Shown piece after piece: positions 53,463 to 63,835 of a stretch of DNA of 64,000 nt (its first letter is position 1; the number at the start of each line of letters is the position of its first letter). The notes under the pieces were generated by a model, which worked only from the letters and a program-made list of their open reading frames with translations, was not told the origin of the DNA and made no database searches. Position numbers and translations under genes: made by a program. The DNA is from Nephrocerus scutellatus (Eukaryota > Arthropoda > Insecta > Diptera > Pipunculidae), in NCBI GenBank assembly GCA_947095585.1, contig OX352762.1, positions 51,105,843-51,169,842 on the forward strand, read 5' to 3'.

Positions 53463-56400
53463 TAATGACATACGTTTTAGTATACCTAATTTTATTTATC
53501 CAAACAATAATCCAAACTTCAATACGATATGGATTGAAATTAAAATTTCAAACCATTCGATGTTTATTTGTTCCCTTTATCGTAGTCCAAATTTGTCACC
53601 TGATGACACTTAAAAAGAGTTTAATTACTTATCAGAATCTATAGACAAAATTTACCAATCCTCAAGATTATCAGAATTGGTTGTTTTGGGCGATTTTAAT
53701 GTCCATAATGATTTATGGTTGACCTATTCGAATGGTAGAGATAGTTCTGATGAAACTGCAGAACTATTTTCAAATATTAATCTTCTCACCCAACTCGTTG
53801 ATAAGCCAACTAGGTATCCTGATACTTCTGGTCAATCTCCTCACCTTTTAGATTTATTTCTAACTACTATGCCAGATAAATATTCAATTGGTGTATCTGC
53901 TCCATTAGGACTTTCTGACCATGCATTGGTAGTAGCCAAATTTTCAATAACTCCAGCCTTTATAGAGCCTAATCATAAAAGGCTACTCTGGCACTATAAA
54001 AATGCTAACTGGGAGCACCTGAACAAATTTTATAGCTCATTTGATTGGTCAACCTGCTTTTCCAGCAATAATGCTGATGAAGCATCTCAACTTATTACGA
54101 CAACCATTTTGCTAGGAATGAAAAATTGCATTCCATCTTCATTTAATAAAAAAATACTCGTAAGAATAAATGGTTTAACGATAATTGCAGGTCAGCAGTC
54201 GCGTGTAAAAAGCAGCCCATTTGGACTACGTTAATTACACTTCTGAAGAAAACCTTGTTATGTTTCGATTAGCAAGAAACAGATCAAACGCTATTTTGAA
54301 AAGGTCAAAAATAATATTTGACCTTAAGATTCGAGATAACATGCGAAAAGTTTTGAATACTGATTCAAACAGTCGAAGCTTTTGGTCATTTGCTGCATTG
54401 GTTAAAAGAAACTTTGCAGACAATACAACGTCTATTCCATCTTTATTTCATAATGGTATTCATTATAGAACTGATATTGAGAAAGCAGATCTCTTAGCTT
54501 CTCATTATGCTGGTGCGTCTACCCTTCCTTTAACTAACCAAAGCCCTCCAATTCTCCAAAATCTAGGCCCAGGTATGTCTAAAATCTATTTCCGGAAACG
54601 GGTTGTTTCAAAGATTCTTAAAGAACTTGACCCTAATAAAGCGACTGGCCCAGAGGGTATTCCGCCATTAGTATTGAAAATATGTCATCATACTTTGGCA
54701 AAACCGCTTAGCAAATTGTTTCATCTCTCAATGAAGAGTGGTGTTTTTCCATCAATTTGGAAAATAGCAAATATTCAACCCGTTCCGAAAAAAAGTGATA
54801 AATCGGCACCTACGAACTACCGTCCAATTGCTTTGTTGTCGGTTCTATCTAAGGTAATGGAATCTATCATTAATTTCAGAATAATGAACTATCTGGATTC
54901 GAATGTTCTTTTATCCGATGTTCAGTATGGATTTCGTAAAAATCGCTCTTCAGGTGAACTAATGACGTGCATGACTCATTGTTTGGAGCGAAGCATTGAA
55001 AACCTAGGTTAATCAAGCGTTGTTTCCTTAGATATTTCTAAAGCTTTTGATAGAGTTTGGCATGATTGTCTTATTAATAAGATTCGTGCGCTGAACTAAC
55101 ACTCCTCTCTCATTACATGGATTGAGAATTATTTATGGAACCGTAAAATAAAAGTTGTATTAAATGGTATATCTTCAGATTCACATGGGATCAATGCTGG
55201 CGTGCCTCAAGGGTCATCTTTGTCGCCCACGCTCTTCTTGATATATATCAACGACCTGTTGTCTTCTACAACCATCCATAATTCATTTGCTGATGATACA
55301 ACACTATTGGCTTCCATTGAATTTGTCAGTCAAAAAGAATGTAATTCTCGCTTGATAGGTTCGCGTGAATTAATGAATTCGATAATTCGGTCGAACATTC
55401 AAGTCATTCTTGATTGGGACAGATCGAATAGAGTAGAATTTAACCCAAATAAATTTCAGTCTTGTCTTTTTTCTCAGAAGACAGTTCAACATTACGTTTC
55501 ACCTGTTATTAATGGTGCCCATATTTCGAGATCAGATTCTCTGAAGTTGTTAGGTTTAAAAGTATCTAGTAATCTTTCCTGGAAAGAACATTTTTATGAA
55601 ATTTCAAAAAGAGCTAGCCAATGTTTGGGCTTCATAAGACGTTGTAACTTATACTTCACTCCCTCAGAAGTATTAAGATTATATAAATCTTATGTTAGAC
55701 CAATTTTAGAATTTAATTTATATGTGTGGGGTGGGGCTCCAAAATCTCATTTGGTTCATCTTGATGGAGTTCAAAATAGAGTTATACGTTTGATAAACGA
55801 TGTATGCATTACTTCGTCTGTTGATACTTTGGAGCTCAGACGAAATGTAGGAGCTTTATCTGTTTTCTACAAATTCTACAATGATAGATGTGCTTTAGAA
55901 ACCCGTTCTCTAGTTCCAGGTCCTTTTGTCAGTAACGTAAACACTCCTTAAGATCCACTCAAAATAGATTTGCCTTAAAACTTTTTTCTTGTAGAACCCA
56001 ACACTTTAAATCCTCCATTTTTCCGAAAGTCTCTTCGATGTGTAATCAATTGGCAGATCCCGTGTTTCCCGATTCTTATAATCTGCAGGCCTTCAAATTA
56101 GGCGTTAACAACTTCCTTAAGGATGAAGATGAAGGTTGAAGTGCTCATAAGCTTTTTATTGAATATAAAATTTAAAAAAAAAAAACCATTATTAAATTAA
56201 AAATTTGTAATATTTTCTTGGTCAAGGTTTTTTGTATTTTTCCCTGACCATGATTCATTGACGAAAGCATTTGGACTCGGTCTTTTCGTTTTTCCGTATT
56301 GCTTTTTCAATGAATCAGGGAGAATTCTGAGAAAATAAATTGAAACCGGCTACAAACGTGAGGAATGTGATATATAATATTGTAAATCACATTTCTTCGA

Positions 56401-56515
56401 TTTTTATTTTATTTAGAATTTAATAAAGGGCTTAGCCCAATTTATTGCCGTGACGCAAGTCATTCAGGGAGTCCTCCCTTGGCAATGAGTCTCTTTATAT
56501 TTAAAAAAAAAAAAG
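53463..56515 (+). pseudogene. LINE-B: endonuclease, reverse transcriptase, 3' UTR and poly(A)
   Basis: Endonuclease (5' truncated by MSR): FICSLYRSPNLSPDDT, LVVLGDFNVHNDLWLTYSNG (53,660-53,730), LLDLFLTTMPDKY, LGLSDHALVV. RT: NKATGPEGIPPLVLK, FPSIWKIANIQPVPKKSDKS, YRPIALLSVLSKVMES, QYGFRKNRSSGEL, SLDISKAFDRVWHD, NAGVPQGSSLSPTLFLIYIN, SFADDTTLLASI (about 55,280-55,315), LEFNLYVWGGAPKSHLVHLD. 3' UTR ends in A(12) at 56,503-56,515. Same general group as LINE-A but clearly a separate family. Breaks: frameshift near 54,190, stops near 53,610, 55,010, 55,098 and 55,949. Confidence 0.92.
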
Positions 56516-59086
56516 GGGGGGTTTGGAGCGGAAGCACCCATGCCAAGTTAGATAGAAGTCTACTTCTCTATGGCTTCTACCGGTCCATAATTCTATAGAT
56601 GGTATTAATCTATGGGTCCATCTACTCTTACTTGACTGGACCCATCTTCTTTGCCAGCTTGGCTCTTGTGAGATACCCGCGGCGCCTATAAATCACCTGA
56701 CGGACCTTGGCCAGTAAGTCGATTGGGAGCATACCAGCAACCACAAACGCTGCATCGCTCGAGATGGTTCTAAAGCCACAGATCACTCTTAGAGCACTCA
56801 ATCGCCTGATAGATGACATCTTTCGCCAGTAGCTAACCTTATCCATTGCGTCAGCCCAAATTGGCACTCGGTATAAAAGGATGGATGAGACAATATTAGC
56901 CAATAGCTTTCTTCTTGTTTGCCTTGCTCCTCCAGTGTTAGGCATAATTCGAGACAGTGCTGAACATACAGTCTATGCTTTATTGCTGGCAGCCTTTATA
57001 TTTTCTTTGAATGAGAGTTTCGTATCAATTACCATTCCCAGGTATCTAATTGATGGCTTAGATATAATCGAACAATTACCAACTACAAAGGTTATTGTCT
57101 CTCTTATTTTCCTACTGGATATTAGTAGAGCTTCAATTTTATGTTCTGCCAACTGTAATCCGATTGACGTCAGCCAATCCCGGATAGTCCTAATTGTTGC
57201 ATTACATATTGCAGTTATCTCCTCTTTGTGTTTTGCCACAACGATGACTGCGATGTCATCTGCAAAACCGACAATCTCTGCCTCTTCAGGTATTTGGAGC
57301 CTAAATATGCCATCATACATTATATTCCATAATAATGGGCCTAGCACAGACCCCTGTGGAACTCCTCCGGTAACCTTATATTCCTTCAAGCCATACCACA
57401 GTTCCCTGTGGTATAGCAGAATTCTGTTACTGAAGTAATCTGCCACCATCCTCAGAATGTACGATGGGACCTCTCTCCGACGTAGTTCATTGAACATACA
57501 ACTCCATTTGGTTGAATTAAAAGCATTCTTGATATCGAGGGTGACTATGGTGCAATACTTTTTAGTTCCTCCCTTCCACATTTTCCCATCTATCGCTTTT
57601 TGTGCCAAATTTTTAACAAAATCAATGGCATCAATTGTTGAGCGTGCTTTGCGGAAGCCATATTGATGTTCTGCTAGGTCTCCTGATTGTACTCCGGCTT
57701 CCTGTAGCCTACCGCCGATAATTCTTTCTAAGATTTTGCCCGTTGTGTCGAGGGGACGGTATGAGGATGGTTCGTCTGGTGGTTTTTTACCTTTAGGGAA
57801 TAGGACAAGTCTTTGTTTTTTCCACTCCGCTGAGAACACCCCTTCTTTTATGCATGAGTCAAGCATGTTTGCAAACATATTTGAATAGTTCCTAATTGCG
57901 GATTTTAATGACACGTTAGGAATGTTATCTGGTCCTGGGGTCTTGTTATTGCCTACCTTTCTGGCAGCCTGGAGAACTTCATCGGCCATCACGGGCGGAA
58001 TTTCTTCATCGGGATTACCTATCCCTACATTAAAGTCGTGTTCTATTTGTTGCGGGAACAATACGTTTACAATACTATTCAGCATTATTGGGCACGAGGG
58101 GGATGTAAACGAGTTACCCTTAACTTTTGTCATTACCGTTCTGTACGGTCTACCCCAGGTGTCTTGTTCAACTTGTTGACACAGTTCCCTGAGGCATCTG
58201 CGTTTACTTGCCTTTATAGCCGTCCTAAGCTGTGATCGGACATTACAATAGTGCTGGCGCAGATCATCAATGTTCCTACGCCTCTATCTTTGGTATTGCC
58301 GTCTGGCCCGTAGGCACTTCCGACGCAGCTCCGCTATTACTTCATTCCTTCAGTAGGTAGATTTGCGTTGGCCGATTAATACTTTCCTCGGCATTGCTGA
58401 ATCACAAGCTCTTCTTAGCGAGGTCATGACTTTAGACACCTTTTCCGTCGCTGTCCCTGAGATACAGGTATCCTCCAACATGAAAAGGAACAATTTTTCA
58501 TCAAATGAATTCGCTTCCCAACCCACCGCTTTCTTTCTAAGTTTTTGATTTGGTCCCACACCACCTATTTCACACAGTATGGCTTGGTGGTCACTATGTG
58601 TGTATGATTCGCTGACTTCCCAAGTGTCTTCCTTGCTTAAGAGGCAGCTACTAACAAACGTTAAATCGATTATCGAGCTAGCGGACCCCCTACGGAAAGT
58701 CGGTATATTTCCATTGTTCACAGTCACAGTGTAATCTGCAACATAGCAAGTGCTTCCAAAAGTGCCTCCCCTCGAGCATCTGTTTTCCATTAAAGCTGTA
58801 AACTCTGCTAATGATGCACTTGGTTTTGCATAACAGCTATATATATGAATGCCATCGACCTTCGCTCTTATAAAACCTGATTCCAAATTCATTTCTCTTG
58901 GAAACAACGCTTACCACAGACCCATATGGCAGCGCTACCTGTAGCGTCGGTTGCAAATATGCTTTCATTGAGGTTTCTGTATGCTTCGCTGATAATAGCA
59001 ACATCTACCTTCAGTTCACGCACGGTTTGATGCAAAAGATCCTGTGCAGCTTCACAATGATTAAGATTCATTTGGATAATAATCAT
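56516..59086 (-). pseudogene. R1-type LINE ORF2: endonuclease and reverse transcriptase
   Basis: Start ATG at 59,086 overlaps the ORF1 stop (ATGA). Endonuclease: IIIQMNLNHCEAAQDLL, VAIISEAYRN, then after a frameshift near 58,895, SIIDLTFVSSCLLS and SYTHSDHQAILCEIG (about 58,555-58,620). RT: NNKTPGPDNIPNVSL, PKGKKPPDEPSSYRPLDTTG, EHQYGFRKARSTIDAI, TLDIKNAFNS, GGVPQGSVLGPLLWNIMYDG, VGFADDIAVIV (about 57,240-57,285). C-terminus ISSDAAFVVAGMLPIDLLA, then in a shifted frame SRWTHRLIPSIELWTGR and LTWHGCFR near 56,540. Stops at 58,350 and near 58,289. The end is cut by the LINE-B poly(A). Confidence 0.92.
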
Positions 59087-60286
59087 TTCTTCCGTGCTAG
59101 CTGTACTGCCTTCTGATATGCATTACACTTGAAGCTGCCTGTCACATGTCTTGAATTCCCGGTGTTATCCTTCTGATGACAGAGCATGCATTGAGGCTCA
59201 TTAGTACAGGCCTTAGCTATATGCCCTCCTTTACCGCATTTTAAACGTAGCTTGGAGCGGTCTTTGTCGCTTTGACACTTATGCGCATAATGTCCATAAT
59301 AAAGGCATTTATAGCATTTTAGTATGACTATTTTCTCTCTAATGCTACAGGACACCCATCCAATACGGACTCTTTCTTCATTGGTCACTTTATTAACCAA
59401 ATTGCCTGGCACATTCACAATCGCTGTTTGTGTTCCGCGGTAAGCGGCTCTCATTGTTACAATTTTAAACGAGCCCTTGGCTTCTATAAACTTCTGTTCA
59501 AGTGCTTCACGCACTTCCTCTGCAGTAGTGACTTCGTCAATATCTCTGATTTCTATTTGTACCTCTTGTGTTAGGATTTTGACATCAGCGTCTTGACCAA
59601 TTAGTTCTCCAAGTTTCTCTTGGTACTCCCAAGTTTTTGATTTTTCTGCGGTGTTCTGCAGCTCCAATAGAAGCTCCCCTTGCTTAGTCATTCTTATGTG
59701 CTTTACTTCGGCACCGAGACTTGAGAGGCTGGGATCTGCCTTCAATTTGCGTAGCAAATCGGCATATTCGACCGTACTCTTCTTTTTGATGAGTAGTGCA
59801 TCCGGACGAGGAGGTCTTTTACGTTTTCTATCCTTCCTTTGTCCTACTTTCTGCCATTTTGGATTTGGTTCCTTTTCTTCAACATTAATCTTTGTTGCCT
59901 TGTCCTTTCTTGGAATTGCTTTTGGGGTATCATGATTACCGACTGAGTTCTTCCTAGGTAAGGGAACCGGTCCTTTAGGATTCTCCATTATGATTCCTAT
60001 TGTCGGAGTAGTTTGACACGTGTTATCAATTTTTAATCTCCGCATGGATATTGCTTCTTGGTTTGATAAATTCGGATAGTTCCTGAATCTTCTCTCCTAG
60101 TCTTTGAAATACAATTTCCCGGCTTTCTATGGTCCTATTTTCTGTTAGCGATATCGACGGGGGCGGTCGTTTCAGACTTCCACTCATCGAGTTTATAGGA
60201 GGTGTCCTTCTGGTTTTTGTATTCCTCCTTGCCAAACTGCTTATATCATCTAGTTTAGCCTCCTTGTGTGCCATATCGGGGCTCAC
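59083..60286 (-). pseudogene. R1-type LINE ORF1 (gag-like, zinc knuckles)
   Basis: Main frame 60,045-59,083 (320 aa): charged N-terminal part, TVEYADLLRKLKADPSLSSL, a coiled domain, LKCYKCLYYGHYAHKCQSDK, CGKGGHIAKACTNEPQCMLC and a third CxxC...H...C group (about 59,105-59,320), the usual three-knuckle end of R1-clade ORF1. 60,286-60,026 is an N-terminal piece in another frame (MSPDMAHKEAKLDDIS). One frameshift apart from that keeps ORF1 largely open. The first knuckle is CYKC-H-C; the second lacks its first Cys (RLKC). Confidence 0.9.
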
Positions 60287-60329
60287 TCCTTTCTCTCCTT
60301 ACTCTCCTCCTCCTACTAAATTTGTTATC

Positions 60330-61335
60330 ATCTCTGTTGGGTTGGGTTCTCAAGATGACTCAGCCACTTGGATCGCCGATGATCGGCAACCAGTTTTTGC
60401 ATGCCCTTGGTTAGCTGAGTATCTTGAGGGTCAGCAGCGAGGGAAGCAGGATAGTTGGTCGCGACGTTCCGCAAGCCGGAGGGCTTCGGTGTAGCGGTGA
60501 TCCTGGTGGGAAAATCATCATTCAAGGTGACAAAGTCAGTTTCTTTTAATATGTCCACAATGCAGTTTCCACGGTTGTCCTCAGGAACCAAAGGGGGTGA
60601 TGGGCATTGAAGTCCCCCATCACAATTTTGTTTTCACCCTGGAGAAGGTGCAGTGGGGATATGGTTGATAACCATTTAATGTGCTGTTTACGGGGGGTAT
60701 GTAAACATTGGTGAGTAATAACTCGAAGTCTCCAGTGTTAACTGAAATACTCATTGTCTCAAGATGAGGAGCGGGGGCGGGTTGCTGGCAGATGTATTTG
60801 TATGATACATTCTGCTGAAGAATAAAAGCAGGTCCCCGCCTCTGTCGGATCTGTCGTGTCGAATGATTTGATAACCGTCAAAGGATGTCAATGAGCATGA
60901 GTTGGGAATTTTGGTCTCCTGCACGGCAAGAATTAAGATGTTATTGCGAAACATATAGTTGGTGATCTCTCTTAATTTGTTTCGCAGCCCATTACAGTTC
61001 CATTGAAGGATCTTAAAGAAATAACTGAATGGCCTGTGTGCTGACCGTGTTGAGTTTGTGGAGGGGGGTCGGTGCATCGTTAGTGCACAGGGGTGGTGTC
61101 GAAGATGGAATGTGGGGTGGGGGGTTGTTGTGATACTCCTTGGAAGCAGCATGTGCCAACGAAATTAATGTTATGATCGTTGCACTGTGTAGCCCTGAGC
61201 ATTGCCGCAGAAGACACCATTTGGCACAACTGTTGCAACGTACAGAGGCTTCACTTTTCCGGATAGGACAGTAACAGACCGAGCAGTACCAGATCCTGGG
61301 ACATGGGTTCGCCTCGATCCCGGCTCTTCTTAGTA
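60330..61335 (-). pseudogene. LINE-E N-terminus: degenerate 2A-like motif, zinc finger, endonuclease
   Basis: Reverse strand from 61,335: RRAGIEANPCP (about 61,297-61,330), resembling the RSGIEPNPGP 2A-like box of some LINEs with Gly changed to Cys; then CSVCYCPIRKSEASVRCNSC and AKWCLLRQCSGL, a PHD-like cysteine cluster (about 61,195-61,290). A proline-rich linker leads to FKILQWNCNGLRNKLREITN and ILILAVQETKI (about 60,920-61,030), the EN start. The EN end VPEDNRGNCIVDIL, FVTLNDDFPTRITATPKPSG lies at 60,480-60,591. The middle of EN is deleted, and a linker-like KLVADHRRSKWLSHLENP follows near 60,340. Confidence 0.8.
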
Positions 61336-61435
61336 GGATGTATATATTTTAATATCTTTTAATTTATATACCTTAATATATGTAGATATATTATAGGTAT
61401 ATACACTGGTTCGTTGGTTTATATTTTAATGTATT
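61325..61435. repeat. AT-rich repeat shared with 52,258-52,372
   Basis: ACCTTAATATATGTAGATAT and TTATAGGTATATACA blocks are shared; followed by a SINE-like tail (CAGCGCCAAATATTATTATT, 61,446). Confidence 0.78.
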
Positions 61436-61464
61436 TTTATGTAACAGCGCCAAATATTATTATT

Positions 61465-61515
61465 AGTTAGCTTGTAAATGAGCCGAAGAGTTCATGGCAT
61501 TGCCAATAATTCCAA
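61465..61515 (+). pseudogene. LINE-A endonuclease scrap
   Basis: AGCTTGTAAATGAGCC and GGCATTGCCAATAATTCC match the QLVNEPTRIPDIANHS region at 40,158-40,205. Confidence 0.65.
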
Positions 61516-61544
61516 CCTGGTTTTGTTCATTACTTATATTTTTC

Positions 61545-61770
61545 AATTCTCTATATTAACTACGCGTGCCCGGCTGGCTGGATGGTCAGATCTTGTGATC
61601 AATTTTTAACCCACTTCCCAAAGCCCGATTTTATTGAAATTTTGTGCACATGTATATTTCCGGTCGTAGGGCTCCCATACAAATTTTGTTCCCCGGCATC
61701 AGATCATTTCATAATATAATGACTGTGTTCTGTGTATGTTGAGCAGCGGTGCTTGCTTGGGGGGGGGATT
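61545..61770 (+). repeat. MSR copy, 3' truncated
   Basis: AATTCTCTATATTAACTACG, CCCGGCTGGCTGG, AACCCACTTCCCAAAGCCCG, GTGCACATGTATATTTCCGG, then GCATCAGATCATTTCATAAT; ends before a GGGGGGG tract at 61,760. Confidence 0.85.
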
Positions 61771-61774
61771 TGTC

Positions 61775-62430
61775 AAGAAATGTTCACCCTTATAATTCTA
61801 TGCACAGCATGATCGCTAGGGAATCAAGGAGAGGAGAGGAAAGGCGGAGATGTCATATGTATCCTTTATATTCGCAGATCATACAGACGCAACACATAGA
61901 GCCTGGAAAAATTATAATACGCTGCCAAAGAAGGAATCTCTGTCTGTTTTAATCGGTATGTCCGAATATGGGATCAATGGTGTAACCGTGGGCTCGATAT
62001 GATGCACGAGTAGTGCAGATGGGTTGGAAAATAGGCAGGATGCACCTGGAGGTTTTTTGGAACACTGCTTGTGGTAAAACCAATGTTATTGATTTTACTC
62101 TAATGTGCAATCCCCATATTGTTATGCTATCAAGATCGGAATTTAACATGCTTAAGATACTTTTTTGTCCAGTTACCACTTACGAAGAAGAGGAAATTGC
62201 AGAAAGTTTGGACATATATGAAAAGCTTAGAGTGCTGTCGACAGTGAAATAATGAATTGGATTATTAGTAGCGAGCATGGTTTCGTGACAATTGAATTTA
62301 TCAAATTTATTAAAAAAAAAAAAAACAAAATGTAAAGTTTTTTTCGGGAACAACTCTGTACGTGTGGTTAAAAGGATCTGAGAGAAATAGAAAGTGTACT
62401 CAGAAACGCATGAGACTGAGCTATGCACAA
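61775..62430 (-). pseudogene. LINE-A relative, highly decayed, reverse
   Basis: Reverse frames show NPIHYFTVDSTLSFSYMSKL (about 62,195-62,255; FADD changed to FTVD), LSMLNSDLDSITIWGLHIRV (about 62,090-62,160) and TIDPIFGHTD near 61,955. 3' UTR-like sequence near 61,780-61,850. An A13 tract at 62,312 interrupts it. Confidence 0.78.
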
Positions 62431-62829
62431 AATTTCAGCTCTCTAGGACGCATGCGTCACATACACCACACGCGATTCGCTACACGCATCACACTCAGGC
62501 ACAGAAATGGTTTATGAGACAGACCTACAACCAAATTTTAAATCTCTAGGATGTATTAAAATTGCTTTAATAACAGCTCAAAGAACTTTAAAATAACTTG
62601 CATTACCAGCATTAGAGACCATTTGTATTAATCTCAGGTTTTTACTCATATCTTCAAGCAATGATATAACGTGTTTTTTTAAGAGGTTGTCGATTTTTTT
62701 TTTGAATAAAACACATATAAAATTATGAAATGACCAAAATTTTTTTTTATTTGGTAGATAATTTTTTGGCATTTAACATTTAAACACAATTTCTGGCATA
62801 TGGCTACCACGACTATTTTTCACAAATGT

Positions 62830-62862
<33 letters not shown>

Positions 62863-63060
62863 CATAATGATTTGCCAAACAATACTGAGTAGAAATGCCA
62901 CTTTGAGCTGTCAAAACAACTGTCATAAAATAAAACGACATCTATCGGAAAAACAAACCTCCCAAAAAAACACCCTATATATGCACCATGCCTTATAACC
63001 ACACCTGAAACTGTCAACAACATGAAGAGCCAAGGTGTAACGGTAGTTTCAAAGTCTACG
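62431..63060. other. Unassigned, with homopolymer tracts
   Basis: Two related phrases occur (TTTCAGCTCTCTAGGACGCA at 62,442 and AATTTTAAATCTCTAGGATG at 62,535). A T tract of 31 bp is at 62,832-62,862 and shorter T tracts at about 62,694 and 62,741. A reverse frame at 62,862-63,107 has no recognisable domain. Confidence 0.4.
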
Positions 63061-63067
63061 CGCATAT

Positions 63068-63400
63068 TTGAAAGGTGATAGGCATATAGGCTATGGCAAA
63101 GCATCACCTTTTGGTCTTATTCTTCTAACTTTTGATCGTGACCGCCTTCCAGAGAAGGTTGAAATTTCCTGGTATACTGTGAAGTCAAAGAATATATCCC
63201 AAATCCCATTGGTTTCAAAACTTGTGAAAAGCTCGGGCATTCAACTAATCGTTGCAAAAATAATTCAGTTTGCAGCGATGTAATTTCCTACCCCACATCC
63301 TTCAAAAATGCACACGCACAATTGCCTTGGAGAACATTACTTCTCTTCTAAGGAATGTCCGAAATTTATCCAATTGATCCAATTCAAAACCAACCACCTA
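63068..63400 (+). pseudogene. LINE ORF1 fragment (RNA-binding end and zinc knuckle)
   Basis: The frame at 63,068 reads SPFGLILLTFDRDRLPEKVE and ISWYTVKSKNISQIPL, similar to the GLILLTF...LPxxIxxGWYxVKVRxYIPNPMRC region of Jockey/CR1-group ORF1 proteins. In another frame HNCLGEHYFSSKECPKFIQL (about 63,318-63,378) gives a CxxCxxxH-type knuckle with the first Cys lost. The NPMRC knuckle itself is deleted. Confidence 0.75.
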
Positions 63401-63686
63401 ATAAACTCTCAACTCCATTCAATCCTCTAAACACATTGACATCATACCTCAATTCTCCAAATTCTTAACTAAAAAACCATCATGAACAGAGCAAACTTAT
63501 TTAGACGATGATCATCCGATTTCCTAATAAACTCTATAGTCTATCTTTCTGATTTCTACGTTTAGTAAACATAATATTAAATTTTTATATTAAAAGTCAA
63601 ACTCATGCTACGTTCATATTACGTTTCCTCCAGGCAACAAATTCTCTCGAACACAACTTACTCGTTAATAATAATATTCGATGTGT
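63401..63686. other. AT-rich stretch, no feature
   Basis: May continue the LINE ORF1 remnant at first; no domain recognised. Confidence 0.35.
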
Positions 63687-63835
63687 TGGACCGTTGCGGT
63701 CCAAGGTCTAGCTTCTCTCGACCATGTGTGTTGCGCATTAAATTGTAGGTCCCTTCCACAACACAAATGGTCGCGAAAAGCTAGTCCTTGGACCTCAATG
63801 GTCTGTCGCGCTGAAATATTATTATTATTATCATC
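63687..63835. mobile_element. SINE copy 5: tail-to-tail inverted SINE end
   Basis: 63,740-63,835 is the forward SINE 3' half: GCATTAAATTGTAGGTCCCT, AATGGTCGCGAAAAGCTAG, TTGGACC, GTCTGTCGCGCTGAA, then ATTATTATTATT. 63,687-63,739 is the reverse complement of the same tail (GGACCGTTGCGGTCCAAGG, TAGCTTCTCTCGACCATG). The tRNA-like head is absent. The unit can fold into a hairpin. Confidence 0.85.

Noticed and set aside
56881..57438. 185-codon forward frame with hydrophobic segments
   Set aside because: Exact antisense of the R1-type RT, whose motifs are unambiguous on the reverse strand.
62862..63107. 81-codon reverse frame
   Set aside because: No homology that I recognise, starts inside a LINE ORF1 remnant on the other strand and ends at a T tract.
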